64,000 nucleotides of DNA from Lunularia cruciata. Lineage: Eukaryota; Streptophyta; Marchantiopsida; Lunulariales; Lunulariaceae. The position numbers and the translations under genes were made by a program. The stretch covers positions 10,728,501-10,792,500 of the forward strand of contig OX419761.1 of NCBI GenBank assembly GCA_948567375.1, in the 5' to 3' direction. Under the pieces are notes generated by a model. It did no database searches. It saw only the letters and a program-made list of their open reading frames with translations, and was not told the origin of the DNA. Of the stretch, positions 45,451 to 56,545 are shown in pieces (the first letter of the stretch is position 1; each line of letters begins with the position of its first letter).

Positions 45451-45460
45451 CTTTTATACT
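45451..45460 (-). promoter_or_regulatory. Likely TATA box of peroxidase copy B
   Basis: The minus strand reads GAGTATAAAAGGACAG, a good plant TATA box, about 290 bp upstream of the first exon-like piece. The neighbouring AGCCTTGTCCACTTTCTGTT (45407-45426) matches AGCCTTGTCCACTTTGTGAT upstream of copy A (26497-26516), so promoter DNA was duplicated too. Confidence 0.5.
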
Positions 45461-45815
45461 CATGCTTCAGCTCACTGCGGTGGTTCGTATTGTTGTTTAT
45501 GCTTTTCCTGTGATGCACCATTCTAGGGATCATCCTAGAATGGGAAATATGAACCGGATAAGACATGAACAAATGCCTTTTATTGCAGTGGGACTATAAG
45601 AAAGAATAACCCAGGGATCCTCAGGCATTGTGCGGTCATGAAACTGTACCTAGATTTCCATTCTATTTCATCGATAGAAACCAGTTGACAGGAAGGGATC
45701 TACAAACCCAAAACAGGACTGCGCAGTTCCTAAGGAATGTATACTTGAATACAGCATTTGAGATAGAATATGCAAAGTAAGCGCGCTAATATCCTATGAG
45801 TCACCTGTTTGATCT

Positions 45816-46566
45816 ACAAATATGTATGACAATGTATTCAGGTTGGTGGGTGGAGGTTGCCAGTATTTTTTGGGTCGAATAGATGGAGTTACTTCTGTTG
45901 CAGAAGATGTGAACGGCAGTTTGCCAGACTGCAGAGACTACTTCGCTAAGGTCGTCTCTACATTCGCCAAAGTCGGGTTTGATGATTATCCTCTCAGGTC
46001 TGTTACTTGTCCGTTGGTGTAGATTCAATTTCATTCCGTCATTCTGGAAAGTTTGGATTCATGACTTGGATTATAGCGCACTATTCACTGCAGGTTCAAT
46101 TTCAAGTGACTTGATAGGAAATCCTACACATCCAACTCGTTGAATTCCCCGATGTTGGATCATAATATAGGGGCCATCTATCGGACAACTCCATCGCGGA
46201 TCTTCCTTCGAACGTCTTTACAATTTCGAAGGTCAAAACATCACTGACCCATCGATGGACACTGCCTTTGCTAATTGGCTCAAGTTTCGGTGTCCTCAAG
46301 ATAAAGCCTTCGATTTCATGGCTACCGATTCCACATACGGCCCCTTTGACGCTGCTTACTTCATGGATCTTTTGATAGTCGTGCAGTCAGATGTGGAACT
46401 GATGAGCGAGGCACTGGGCGTGGAACACGCGTTGAAAACAGTGCAGAATCCTCCCGAATGTCCTTACGAGTTCGGTATAGATATGATAAAAATAGGTAAC
46501 ATTCAGACAGTGGATCCAAATGGTTGGAGAAGCCACTGTGCTTTGATTGAGGCCCCATCATATAAG
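45816..46566 (+). pseudogene. Class III peroxidase pseudogene, copy C (3' half only)
   Basis: The exon at 45822-45995 reads DGVTSVAEDVNGSLPDCRDY then FAKVVSTFAKVGFDDY and ends at a plausible CTCAG|GTCTGT splice site. The next exon (about 46150-46566) contains DHNIGAIYR, a remnant of the proximal-His HTIG motif, then after a frameshift NFEGQNITDPSMDTAFANWL. It continues FMATDSTYGPFDAAYFMDLL, QSDVELMSEALGVE, and FGIDMIKIGNIQTVDPNG at the C-terminus. The distal-His exons are absent upstream. It lies in the opposite direction to copy B, 650 bp away. The last 100 residues are open and conserved, so decay is recent. Confidence 0.82.
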
Positions 46567-46744
46567 TGATTAAGATCATTTGTCCACGAGTGGACCAGTC
46601 TGGTTGTGAATTTCATGTAAGTATAAAGCAAATGCGCATTCAGTGCGACCCCATCATATAAGTGATCAAGATCATTTGTCCACGAGTGGACCAGTCTGGT
46701 TGTGAATTTCGTGTAAGTATAAAGCAAATGCGCATGCAGTGCAT
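46553..46744. repeat. Tandem duplication, two 96-bp units
   Basis: CCCCATCATATAAGTGAT starts at 46553 and 46649. Both units run through TTTGTCCACGAGTGGACCAG and GTATAAAGCAAATGCGCAT and differ at only a few bases. The first unit begins inside the C-terminal codons of peroxidase copy C. Each unit contains the palindrome TGTCCACGAGTGGACC. Confidence 0.92.
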
Positions 46745-47851
46745 GTGTAGCTATCTAATCCTGACAGCGGATAAAAAAAATAATATAAAATTTTATATAT
46801 ATTAAATAAAGCAAGAGTAGAAGGTAAGAAAACCTTAAATACATGAAAAATTAGTGAAAAATATATATGAATATATATATAAATAAGGGTAAGGACTTAA
46901 TATTAGTAGAGATTTTTAAGTAGTACTTCCTTTGAACCTCAATTTAAAGTATATACTCTGAATCCATCATATATATAAATAGTAATTGAGAACATGAGGA
47001 CTAGTCTTCGTACAAGTCTTAGTAGTCATTTGGTAACTGATTCCTTTAGTTGTCTACATTGGGTCGCAAGTACATGGAGAGATTTGAACATCCTGAATTG
47101 GAAAGTAGTTATGAGAGGGTAGTAACAAAAACCTAGCGATCAAAAAGATTAGGGGTAGTATGCCATAGATATTCACTGTGATAGAAGTCAGAAGCCTGAT
47201 CCGTAGCTTTACCTCCAAATAAGTTTATAATAAATTCTGATCACTTGTGCATCACTTTTCTGTTGTTTAGTGGCGTAATGAATCGATTGCTAGTTTTGCT
47301 AGTCACATGCCAAAGCTTTCAACAGACATAACAAGTTTCAATCTTAATAATGATCAAATCACACTAGACCAACACTCGCTACACACACACCGGCCCGGGA
47401 GAGCTTCATTAGCTCAAAACACGGTTAGAAATGGATAACAAGGTAGTAATTCATCGTCAATGAGCCCGAGCAATTTTTGTACTGAGTACACTGATAATGT
47501 ATGGGATTGGTTCACTTCAAGATCTCCAAACCTGGTCATTCTCCAGCAAGAACTCCTTCTCGCCACATACGGGCCGGAGAATCTTTCTTAAATTTCATAT
47601 TACTCTTAGTGCCCTGTTCTTAGCGTTGGTTACCGCTTGAATTTCTGTTACAGTATGATATACTGTAGAGAAGTGAACCTGACCCAGCCAAACATCTGGC
47701 ATATAAATGCTCGGGGTAACTTGTTACTATCTCCTTGAGCTCCGACCTCAACCTTCTCAGGTAAGTCAAAACCCATGTACTAGAGTTCTCTTCAGTTTTT
47801 TTGCAAACCGAGGTAGCTGCGACTCTGAATTGCGCCACAAAATCTAGTTAT
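46745..47851. other. AT-rich tract and gene-free DNA
   Basis: 46770-46890 is almost pure A/T (for example AATATAAAATTTTATATATA and a TA-rich tract at about 46862-46885). The remainder has no recognisable gene; frame 47620-47838 (minus) has no motif. Confidence 0.5.
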
Positions 47852-48731
47852 AGATGGAACGTTTGACGGTTTGCTCATATGGCATCAAAGAATAGTGCAT
47901 CCAGGTGAAAAAGATGTAAAGGAGTTACTCACAAGAAACTTGAGATAGATTTCTATGAGATCTGCACCTATGGAAAGCAGAAAGTAGTCATTTTCAAATT
48001 GAAAGGTAGACAGAGCAAAAGCAAGAAGTTGGAGCTAGTACACCGATGGAGGCAAGAGGTTCTTTGTCACTTTCATTGATGATGCAACAAGAAAGACTTG
48101 GCTCTATGCTCTTAGTGAAAAATCACAAGTCTCTTCAACATGTTCAAGATGTGGAAAGCAATGGTTGAGAAAGATGCAGGTTGTCAGATTAAAGCACTAA
48201 AACCTAACAATGGAAGTGAGCACATGCAGGTCAAGAATTCACAAAGTTCTTGAGCCAAGATGGCATACATAATATAAAGCTGGTTCAAGAATGCTACAAG
48301 GAAATGAGGTAGCAAAAAGGATGAACCAAACAATCTTGGAGCAAGCAAGGTGCTTGAGATTGCATGCAAGATTATCACTCCACCTTTTGCTACTATAGTA
48401 GATATGGGCTATATACTTAATCAACAGAAGTCCATCCAGTGTGCTAGATGGAAAGACACCAGAGGAGGTATGGTCAAGTAAGAAGGTAAATTGTTTCTTC
48501 TTAAAGGTGTTTTGTTGCATAGCATTTACTTTGATTGACAACAAAGATAGAAAGAACCTTGACACTAAGTATCAAAATTGTATCTTCATTGGCTATTGCA
48601 GTGATGAATATGGTTATAGACTCTAGGATTATGAAAATAAAAAATTTATATGTAGTAGGAATGTGATATTCCAAGAGAGTAAGATGTACAAGGATAGTCA
48701 AAATATGCAACAAAAGTCAATTGAACCAAAA
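47852..48731 (+). pseudogene. 5'-truncated copia-2: pre-integrase and integrase part
   Basis: Homologous to copia-1 from about 35800 onward. It reads ICTYGKQKVVIFKLKG-like sequence, LELVH, FFVTFIDDATRKTWLYAL and later VAKRMNQTILEQAR. The catalytic Glu place in NGVAERMN is Lys here. An open piece at 48441-48626 has MLDGKTPEEVWSSKKVNCFF. No 5' LTR, gag or protease is present. The chromovirus interrupts it at 48732, and copia sequence resumes at 54721. Confidence 0.8.
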
Positions 48732-49154
48732 AGTAACAATATGGAGTTAAGCGACGGAGTTAGTAAGGCTAACAACATAGAGAATAAGCTAAATTAGCCC
48801 AAAATATTCTAGAAGCATCTAGCAAGCTTGTTTAGAAGCTTCTAGACTAGCTTAACTTGCATCCCAAGTAGGTAGTTTCCAGAAGGAAGCTTCTAGAAGC
48901 TTCTAACTAGCTTAGCTTGCAAACCAAATAAACTTCTAGAAGGAAATTTCTTGAGAAGCTTTCTTGTTAACTTGGCTTGCACTCTAAGAAAGTGGCTCAA
49001 GGAAGTTTCTTGAGAAGCTTCTCAAGGGCCTTGTATGCAACCTATAAATACCAAAGCCAAAGATCATGCTAGATATTCAGAATTTTCCCACATTCAAGTG
49101 TCCCAATGTGAGTTTCCATTCTCCTATTTCTCTCCTTGGTCTCGATCTTTCACA
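48732..49154 (+). repeat. 5' LTR of the chromovirus
   Basis: It begins AGTAACAATATGGAG and ends GATCTTTCACA. It carries repeated AGCTTCTAGAAG-type words, a TATA box (TATAAATA at 49043-49050) and two GAA/TTC arrays. CTATAAATACCAAAGCC is conserved in all three LTR copies of the window. Confidence 0.88.
48885..49022 (+). promoter_or_regulatory. Heat-shock-element-like arrays in the chromovirus LTR
   Basis: 48885-48904 is a perfect run of four alternating five-base units, GGAAG CTTCT AGAAG CTTCT, matching nGAAnnTTCn repeated twice. A second pair of dimers, GGAAG TTTCT (49001-49010) and AGAAG CTTCT (49013-49022), ends 20 bp before the TATA box. Known heat shock factor sites have exactly this form. 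Binding here is inference. Confidence 0.5.
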
Positions 49155-49155
49155 T

Positions 49156-49167
49156 TGGTATTAGAGC
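49156..49167 (+). other. Primer-binding site (initiator tRNA-Met type)
   Basis: TGGTATTAGAGC follows the 5' LTR after one base. It differs by one base from TGGTATCAGAGC, the usual plant site complementary to the 3' end of initiator tRNA-Met. Confidence 0.8.
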
Positions 49168-49439
49168 AGGAATGGGATGGATGGAATTTATGGACCACCA
49201 AATCCACTTCTACCAAACCATTGGAATTTCCATGTCCAAGTACTACCCAAGCATCATTTCACGTAATTCATCACCTCACACTTTGGATAAGGTTTTCTGC
49301 ATATGATCACCATATCTGAGTAACCCTTGGTGCTTCTGGTGGTAGCTTATGGAGAACAATGGACGTGCTGCTTCTATGTATTTGTAAATTAGATAGATTA
49401 GGGGTGGCGTGATAGAGTAGCAACCATGGCGGCAATGTC

Positions 49440-50250
49440 CAATGTTATCCTTGTTATGTAGTAACAAATTGAGCACCTTACTCGATTGTTGGATGAACTA
49501 GATCTTCAATGACAAGAGTACGTAGAGAGAGTACCAGTTTGAGAAGTAGAATATCAAATACGATTCCCTAAACCCAAGGTATTTGAAAGCAAGGATCTCT
49601 CGGGTGTAGTGGAGAATTTTTTTGTTTGATTATAAACGTTATTTTGAAGCTACCAATCTACAAGACGAGCAAAAATAAATTTTCTTGGCTTCTAGCCAAT
49701 TGGATGGAGTAGCAAAGCTATGGTAGAGATTCCAAAACAGATGAAATAGATTGGCTATGTAAGAAGTTACATCATGTAATTCCAAAATACCATCATGCAA
49801 ATTCCAAATATCCTAGAAGGTAAAGCTTTGGGCCGATTTGTGAGTCGCTTGAAGTCAAGAACCAAATTAGAGGTAACCATGCAAGAGCCATATCACTTGG
49901 AGGAAGTTATATAGTTGGCCAAACTTTTTAATTCCTTGGTTGCAACAACTTGGTCTTGACCTCGACCTCCACAAAACCTACCAATACACTACACAGGGGG
50001 AGAAACCGGCACCAGTGGAGATTGATGTCATTCAACAAAGACCACTTGGCACTGCAAATAGAGAAAAACTATGACAAAATGGTGGTTTTTTCTAATTAGG
50101 ACATCGTATTGTTGAATGTTCACTCAAGAATGGGTGATCTCAACAAGTTGCCCAGATGGAGTTTGGGGATTGGAATGATCAGGGAAACAAGAAATCCTAG
50201 TAGGAGATTTTGAGCTGCTTATTGGGAGCTTGATTTATTCCAATTGGGTT
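49440..50250 (+). pseudogene. Chromovirus gag
   Basis: Pieces include QIEHLTRLLDELDLQ, YQIRFPKPKVFESKDLSGVV and ATNLQDEQK, matching the gag core of plant chromoviruses. GEKPAPVEIDVIQQRPLG and the half zinc knuckle LGHRIVECSLKN lie at about 50000-50130. The first two Cys of the knuckle are lost, and stops are frequent. Confidence 0.65.
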
Positions 50251-50312
50251 AAAGGTTCAACCTATACAAGTTTGCTTCACTTGCAAGGTACAATATCTAA
50301 TCGGGGTTGTAG

Positions 50313-50600
50313 TATTTTGTTGATTCTAGAATTTCAAAGAATTACATGTCTATACAAGTAGTAAAGGAATTGGGTATTTCTATCAAGCCAATAATTGGAA
50401 GTAGATTGATTACGGCGGATGGTAGAAACGGTTTTGTATTCCGTACCTCGAATCTTGTTACCTTCAAGATTGGGAAGGAGTATTTGGAGTGTATGAGGTT
50501 TGTAGTGGCGCATCTACACTATTATATCATTTTAGGTCTACCTTAGCTTGAACATCATAAGGTTCAATTTGATTGGACTTGACAACAAATTCAAGTACAA
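50313..50600 (+). pseudogene. Chromovirus aspartic protease
   Basis: Reads VDSRISKNYMSIQVVKELGI and ends with YYIILGLP, stop, LEHHKVQFDW. Active relatives have VDSGASKNY and LGLPWLEHH. The catalytic Asp survives, but Gly-Ala after DS is changed to Arg-Ile, and a stop replaces Trp. Confidence 0.7.
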
Positions 50601-51449
50601 CACCAAGGTATGAATTTTTGATTTGGTTATCTAGCACCTTTGAGTAAGACATCTAAGAATAGTCAGTCCTAGGATGTGAATTTTGTTGAGAAGGTAGCCA
50701 TAGAGAAAGCCTTGAAGAGAGATGAGTCCCAAAATGGGAAGTTTGCCAAGAAAGCAACCATGGAGTAAACTTTGAAGAGAAATGAGTTCTTAGATGAGAA
50801 GTTTGTTAGTGAAGCAACCATAAAGTGAGTTTTGGAGGAAGATAAGTCTATATTTGTGTTATGGATCAAGCTGTTTGCACAAGAAAAATCTGAGGAGGGC
50901 CAAGAGCCTTCTTACATCGTATTGTGTTAACAAGGCTAATAATATTTACATTTCTTTTAATAACTAAGATATGTCACCCCTTTGTATATTATTCACTTCT
51001 ATATTATGTACTTTTACAACATACCTCATAGTTTACAAATAGATGCACCACAAAAACATAAATCGTGAAACACTCAAGATTTGAGAAATGGAACAAGGTT
51101 GTCATATGCACATTTTCATCACTTGATCAATCCATTTGATTTGCATATTCTTTGGAATATTCTATCTACATAACATAACGTCAATACAAACATCATCTTC
51201 CTCCAAGGACAAGCCACTCTGGTGTTAACAAAATGATTTGGAACATTGTTAATTTCTTCATGGAAAAGCAAAGAGTTCCTTTTGTTTATAATAAGTCGCG
51301 TTATCCACAATATGATGGTTACTGAGCTCACAAACCGTCAGATCGTGCGAGAATTAACCGTACGAAGGATGTAGGTAGCATTTTCCTCTCTTCCAGAACT
51401 TTCCCTTGCTAGCGCAAGCAAGGGGCCTCACATCTCGTTTGGACTGGTC
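50601..51449 (+). other. Spacer between protease and reverse transcriptase of the chromovirus
   Basis: Contains a degenerate threefold repeat around AAGTTTGCCAAGAAAGCAACC and AAGTTTGTTAGTGAAGCAACC (about 50670-50840). From 50940 to 51400 there is no protein match; this may be a small insertion or decayed sequence. Confidence 0.4.
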
Positions 51450-52334
51450 TTGTCAATGGTTGATCAAATAGTTCAAGAGTTTGCAGACATGTTTCCGGAT
51501 GATCTGCCGAAGGGATTACACTCCGATCATGGTATGCCCTTCAAGGTCAAGTTATTGCCAAGGAGTACTCCAATGAGTAGACCAATCTATCAACTCTCAC
51601 CAAAGGAGTTGGAGGAGTTGCAAACAACACTTATGGAGTTGTTGGAGAAGGACTTCATACGATATATGACCTCTCCTTGGAGAGCACTGGTACTATTTGT
51701 TCTGAATGGAGGACTTCATTTCTATATTGATTACCATGGGCTCAATAAGCAAACAATGAAGAATGCATATCCCTTGCCATGGATTGATGACTTGCTTGAT
51801 CAAATAAGTGGAGCATGATACTTTTCCAAGTTGGATCTTTGCAACGGCTATTGGCAAATCCCGGTTGATAGGGAAGATGTGCAAAAGATTACCTTTCGCA
51901 CAAGGTATGGGCATTTTGAGTGGAGAGTTCTACCTTTTGAGCTTGCTAATGCTCCAATAGTCTTCATAGATCAAATGCATATAGTGTTGGATGGACTATT
52001 GGATCAGTACATGATGGTGTTCTTGGATGATATCTTAATCTATAACAAGACAGAGGCAGAACATATGAATCATGTGCAAGAAGTCCTAAGAAGACTAAGA
52101 CAATGGAAATTTTATTGCAAGAAATCAAAGTGTGCTTTTTGGCACAAGGAGTTCACTTTCTTGGGTCACAACATCTCATCGGAAGGGATCAAGATAGAAG
52201 AGGAGAAGATCAAAGCCATTACTGATTGGCCTACTCCGAAGGATGCTATAGAAGTAAGGGCATTTAATGGATTGGCCAGGTTTTTACCGACGGTTCATCC
52301 ACTACTATGCTCATGTGGTTGCACCATTGATTGA
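51450..52334 (+). pseudogene. Chromovirus reverse transcriptase
   Basis: Reads [19 protein letters not shown], then [24 protein letters not shown] (51816-51818) interrupts what should be a GAxYFSKLDL motif, and the frame continues to the intact catalytic FLDD at 52020-52031. A frameshift lies near 52280, in FNGLARFLPTV versus the expected LARFYRRF. The TGA could be a C-to-T change from CGA. Confidence 0.85.
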
Positions 52335-52809
52335 CCTCTTGGGGAAGAACTCATGCTTCCATTGGACCACCAAGCATGAAAAAGCATTCCAAAAGTTGAA
52401 ACAAATGGTGTCTTCAAGACCCATCCTTCAACCACATGATTCTTAGCTACCTTGTGTGGTTGATTTTGATGCTTCTAATTTTGCAATTGGAATAGTGTTG
52501 CAATATGAATTCCTAGATGGATTGCATCTCATTGCCTTTGTGTCTTGCCAACTAAATACAATTGAAAGAAATTATTCTACTCAAGATCGAGAACAACTTG
52601 CAATGGTATATGCCACCAAGGTATGGAGGCATTATCTCTTAGGGAAACAAGTGATCATGCAAACCAATCATAAACCATTGTTACAGATCTTACACTTGGA
52701 ACACATAAAGAGTCAACATCATCAATGGGAAGGGCAACTCAAATTATTTGACATCAAACTTGAGTACAAATTGGGTCAGTTCCATGTCATCATTGATGCT
52801 CTATCATGA
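52335..52809 (+). pseudogene. Chromovirus RNase H
   Basis: 52456-52809 is open: VDFDASNFAIGIVLQ, then SQLNTIERNYSTQDREQLAM and QTNHKPLLQI. The upstream part is in another frame (HEKAFQKLKQMVSSRPIL). The domain is well preserved apart from the frameshift. Confidence 0.8.
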
Positions 52810-52979
52810 CAACCTGATTTGAAGTCTCTTCCTCTCATCACAACGGCAATTACAACAATGTCAATTGACTCCAAGGTCCAAAACAAGTTTCAATCAGCTT
52901 TACAACAAGATCCTTTCTTCTAAATGGTACATGGTCGTCTTACCGCATGTGATAAGGAGTAAAACACCTTCTTTTTCAA

Positions 52980-54077
52980 GGAAGGCCTTCTATTCTATGA
53001 GGACCGGATCTATGTTCCAACCAAAGATGATCTCCCACTTGTGTGCCTTCAAGAAACCCATGGTTTACCAATAGCTAGTTACATGGGTGTGGACAAGACC
53101 TTGGGTACCCTCCAACGCCGATGGTGGTGGCCCAACATGACACGAGATGTTCAGGAGTTTGTTTGATTGTGTGAGAGCTACAAACATAACAAGGCCAGCA
53201 ACCACAAGCTGAATGGAATCCTTCAACCACTCTCCATTCTATCCGCTTGATGGGAGCACGTGAGCTTGGATCTCATCACATCCTTGCCCAAGAAAAAGCA
53301 AGGACATATAGCAATCATGGTGTTTGTGGATAAGCTTAGTAAGCAAATCCACTTGGTACCAAATTTTGATACCTTGGATGCTCCAACCTTAGTGAAAATC
53401 TATTCAGAAATGTCTTCAAGCATCATGGGATGCCAAGTGTACTCATCTCCGATCGTGATCCTCAATTCATTGGGAAGTTTTGGCAAGCATTCTTCCAGAT
53501 ACTCAACACCAATCTTGCTTTGTCCATGGCCTATCATCCTCAAATTGATGGTCAAAACAAACATGCAAATCATATCTTGGAGGATATGTTGGGTGCTTTC
53601 ATCAATGTCTACCATACCAATTGGGATGAATGTCTTGTAGTTGCAGAATTTACCTACAATAATTCCAAACACGCAAGCATCAGATTTTCTCCTTTCTTTC
53701 TCAATTTTGGCCAAGATCCATTTGTTCCAAATTCTTTTCTTCATCCTCCTCCATCTCAGGTCCTTCATATGTCAACCTTCTTGACCACCATATCCCAATC
53801 TCTCCAACAAGCCAAATCTCACCTCCTTGTTGCTCAAAATTGTCAGAAACAATATGCGGACCACCATTGTCATGATCTCACCTTTGAAATTGATGACAAA
53901 GTTATGTTATCCTCTAGTAATCTACCCCTCCCACTTGATACCCAAGTTTGTAAACTTGCCTCTAATTGGATAGGCCCCTTTGATGTCACCCAAATTGTCT
54001 CTCTTGTTGCTTATCAACTTGCCTTGCCTTGCCTTGTCATATGCACATCCATCCTATCTTTCATATTTCCAAGTTGA
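52980..54077 (+). pseudogene. Chromovirus integrase, frameshifted, catalytic Glu lost
   Basis: The zinc-binding region (ETHGLPIASYMGVDKTLGTL, WWWPNMTRDV) is followed, after stops, by SLDLITSLPKKKQGHIAIMV. A frameshift near 53430 leads into LISDRDPQFIGKFWQAFFQ, then MAYHPQIDGQNKHANHILED. Active enzymes have DGQTERVN, so the catalytic Glu is Lys here. The C-terminal GPF motif (ASNWIGPFDVTQIVS) and HISKLKPF follow. 53430-54077 alone is open for 215 residues. Confidence 0.85.
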
Positions 54078-54104
54078 AACCCTTTGTTCCTAACCTCCTC
54101 CTCC

Positions 54105-54320
54105 TCCTATCACTATCAATGATCATGAGGAGTACAAAGTTGATTGTATCCTTGCGCATCGCCCCATTCAACGAGGACGTCGATAACATATGGAGTACAA
54201 GGTCCTTTGAAAAGGGTATACTCTTCATGATGCCACTTGGGAACCTCTTTCTCACCTCCAAAATGCACATACAGTCATCTAGGAATTTGAAGCTTCAATG
54301 GCAATGAGGACGTCACCAAC
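54105..54320 (+). pseudogene. Chromodomain remnant at the integrase C-terminus
   Basis: In the frame starting near 54127 the DNA gives EEYKVDCILAHRPIQRGRR, stop, HMEYKVL, stop, KGYTLHDATWEP. This matches the chromodomain fused to plant chromovirus integrases, where VLWKGY is normal; the stop at that place is a TGG to TGA change. Such domains bind methylated histone H3 and guide insertion into heterochromatin. Confidence 0.75.
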
Positions 54321-54323
54321 TAA

Positions 54324-54336
54324 TGGTGGGGGAATA
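54324..54336 (+). other. Polypurine tract of the chromovirus
   Basis: GGTGGGGGAATA lies directly before the 3' LTR, as expected for plus-strand priming. Confidence 0.75.
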
Positions 54337-54720
54337 TGTAACAATATGGAGTTTAGCGACGTAGTTAGTAAGGTTAAAAAAGTAGAGAAAAAGCCAAATT
54401 AGCCCAAAATATTCCATAAGCATCTTTACTTGCGCCCCAAGTAGATAGCTTCTAGAAGTAAGCTTCTAACTAGCTTAGCTTGAATGCCAAGTAGGCGACT
54501 TCTAGAAGGAAACTCCTTGAGAAACTTCTTGGTTAACTTGGCTTGCACTCTAAGAAAACGGCTCAAGGAAGCTTCTTGAGAAGCTTTTCAAGGGCCTTGT
54601 ATGCTACCTATAAATACCAAAGCCAAAGCTCATGCTAGGCATTCAGAGTTTTCCCATATTCAAGTGTTCCAATGTGAGTTTCCATTCTCCTATTTCTCTC
54701 CTTGGTCTTGATCTTTTACC
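54337..54720 (+). repeat. 3' LTR of the chromovirus
   Basis: It begins TGTAACAATATGGAG. The TATA box is at 54609-54616. The array GGAAG CTTCT TG AGAAG CTTTT (54567-54588) again ends 20 bp before the TATA. It is shorter than the 5' LTR because part of the AGCTTCTAGAAG region is missing. Confidence 0.88.
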
Positions 54721-56545
54721 CAAAGTATGTTGATTTGGATATGGACTATGGGAAGAGATCTCCAATAGACCAACTTACTCCTGAAGACCAGATCCATGAG
54801 AAATCTAGTGAACTTGAAGAGTCTAGTGAGCAAGAAGCAAGAGTAACATGAAGAACTTGAGGAACAAGCGGACCCAACACCAAGAAGATCCACACAAGAG
54901 TGAGAAAAACAAAGGTAATATTTGATCCACTTGCAAATACAATTCTAAGTCATGTCTTATATACAAATTTAGGGGAGCCAAAGACATATGAGGAAGCAAA
55001 ACATGACACATCTCATATGAAATGGGAATATGCAATGAAAGATGAGATGATGTTTTTGTACTAGAATAAGACATGGGAACTGAAAACACTACCTATCACC
55101 AAAAATTCATTGCTAAACAAATTGGTGTACAAAATCAAGACATAAACACATGATAGCTTAAGCCACAAGGCAAGGCTTTTGGTCAAAGATTTTCATAAAA
55201 GAAAAGAGTCGACTACACATAGATCTTTGCACCAATGGTGAACATGACACCCATGAGGGTATTACTGAACATAGTTGTTGTGGATGATCTTCGTCTTGAA
55301 CAATGTTCATCTAAATCTCTAAAGAAAATGCTTCTACATAGAGATTTAGATGAAGAATTGTACATGGTACAACTGATGAGATTGTTGCAAAAGGCAAAGA
55401 TCCCATAGGTTGTTGATTGAAGAAGAGTCTGTATGAGCTAAAACAAGCTCTGTGATAGTGGTACTTGTGATTTGACATTTTCATACAAGTAAAAGGTTTT
55501 GCTATATGTGAAGTCAATCATTGTATCTACCTTAGAAAATTTGGTGATGGTTACATTGTATATATTTTTTTATATGTTGATGACAAGCTTGTAGCTAGCT
55601 CCAATATAAAGAAGATTGTAGAGTTGAAGAAATTGTTGAGATTTGAATTTTCTATGAAGGATTTGGGTGAAACCAATAAGATATAAGGCATGAACATTGT
55701 TAAGGAAAAGAGCAACAAGAAGTTTTGATCATCACACAAAGATTACATGAAGAAAGTACTGAAGAGATTCAACATGCACAATTTTAAACCAAAATCAACT
55801 CCTTTTGGGAAGACACTTCAAACTTTTAGAAGACTCGTCCAAGCACTGAAGTTGAAATGGATGAGATGGTCTAAGATTCCATATCAATCAATAGTTGGAA
55901 ATCTGATGTATGCAATGGTGAGCACAAGACCAGATATTGCACATGCAATGGGAGCAGTTAGCATATATATGCAAAATCCAAGCAAGGAGCATTGGAATGT
56001 TATCAAGGGGATACTCAGATATCTAGCTTGTACATCTACCTAGCCTCTTTGTTTAGAAACACAACGTTGTGTAGATGCTGATCATTTAAATGATTGAGAC
56101 AGTGGAAGGAGCATCACTAGATATGTCTTTATAGTTAGAGGTACAGTTGTAAGTTGGTTTTCTTGGTTATAGAATATATTGGCTCTATCAACAACAAAAG
56201 CTGCGTATGCGGTGATCACAAAAGCTGCGTATGCGGTGATCACAAAAGCTTCAAAAGAAATCATGTGGTTACAAGATTGCATGGAAGAACTACAACAAAA
56301 GCAGCAAGTAATTACTCTATGGTGTGATAGTCAAAGTGCATTACATTTGGCAAAGAATGATGCTTACCACTCAAGGACTAGACATATCAAAAGAAGATAT
56401 CACTTCATCATGTCAGCACTCAAGGATAATGGTTAAAAATTCAAAAAATTGACAGCTCAAAGAATCGTATTGATATGTTAACCGAGGGAGTAGACAAAGA
56501 AGAAATAATTTTGTAGCACTAGTATTGGTATTGCTCCAACAATTA
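54721..56545 (+). pseudogene. copia-2: reverse transcriptase and RNase H part
   Basis: Copia sequence resumes with YVDLDMDYGKRSPI-like codons. The RT core FLYVDDKLVASSN is at about 55570-55610, with the catalytic Asp pair intact. Then come STRPDIAHAMGAVSIYMQNP (55747-56043) and the RNase H piece LWCDSQSALHLAKN (56179-56436). Many stops and frameshifts are present. Within RNase H a perfect 24-bp unit is duplicated in tandem (56196-56243), adding eight residues without shifting frame. Confidence 0.85.
56196..56243 (+). repeat. Perfect 24-bp tandem duplication in copia-2 RNase H
   Basis: AAAAGCTGCGTATGCGGTGA plus TCAC occurs at 56196-56219 and 56220-56243 without a mismatch. It duplicates eight codons (AAYAVITK), so it happened recently. 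Confidence 0.92.

Larger units (their letters stand above)
48732..54720 (+). mobile_element. Complete, inactive Ty3/gypsy chromovirus nested in copia-2
   Basis: 5989 bp, with LTRs of 423 and 384 bp, a primer-binding site, gag, protease, reverse transcriptase, RNase H, integrase and a chromodomain remnant, then a polypurine tract. It splits the copia-2 ORF: copia sequence stops after ATTGAACCAAAA at 48731 and resumes at CAAAGTATGTTGATTTGG (54721). The target duplication is CAAAA/CAAAG, 4 of 5 identical. LTR ends are mutated (AG for TG on the left, CC for CA on the right). All domains are broken. Confidence 0.9.

Noticed and set aside
51119-51400. Possible small gene between chromovirus protease and reverse transcriptase
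   Set aside because: Frames on both strands are short and motif-free, and it lies inside the element.
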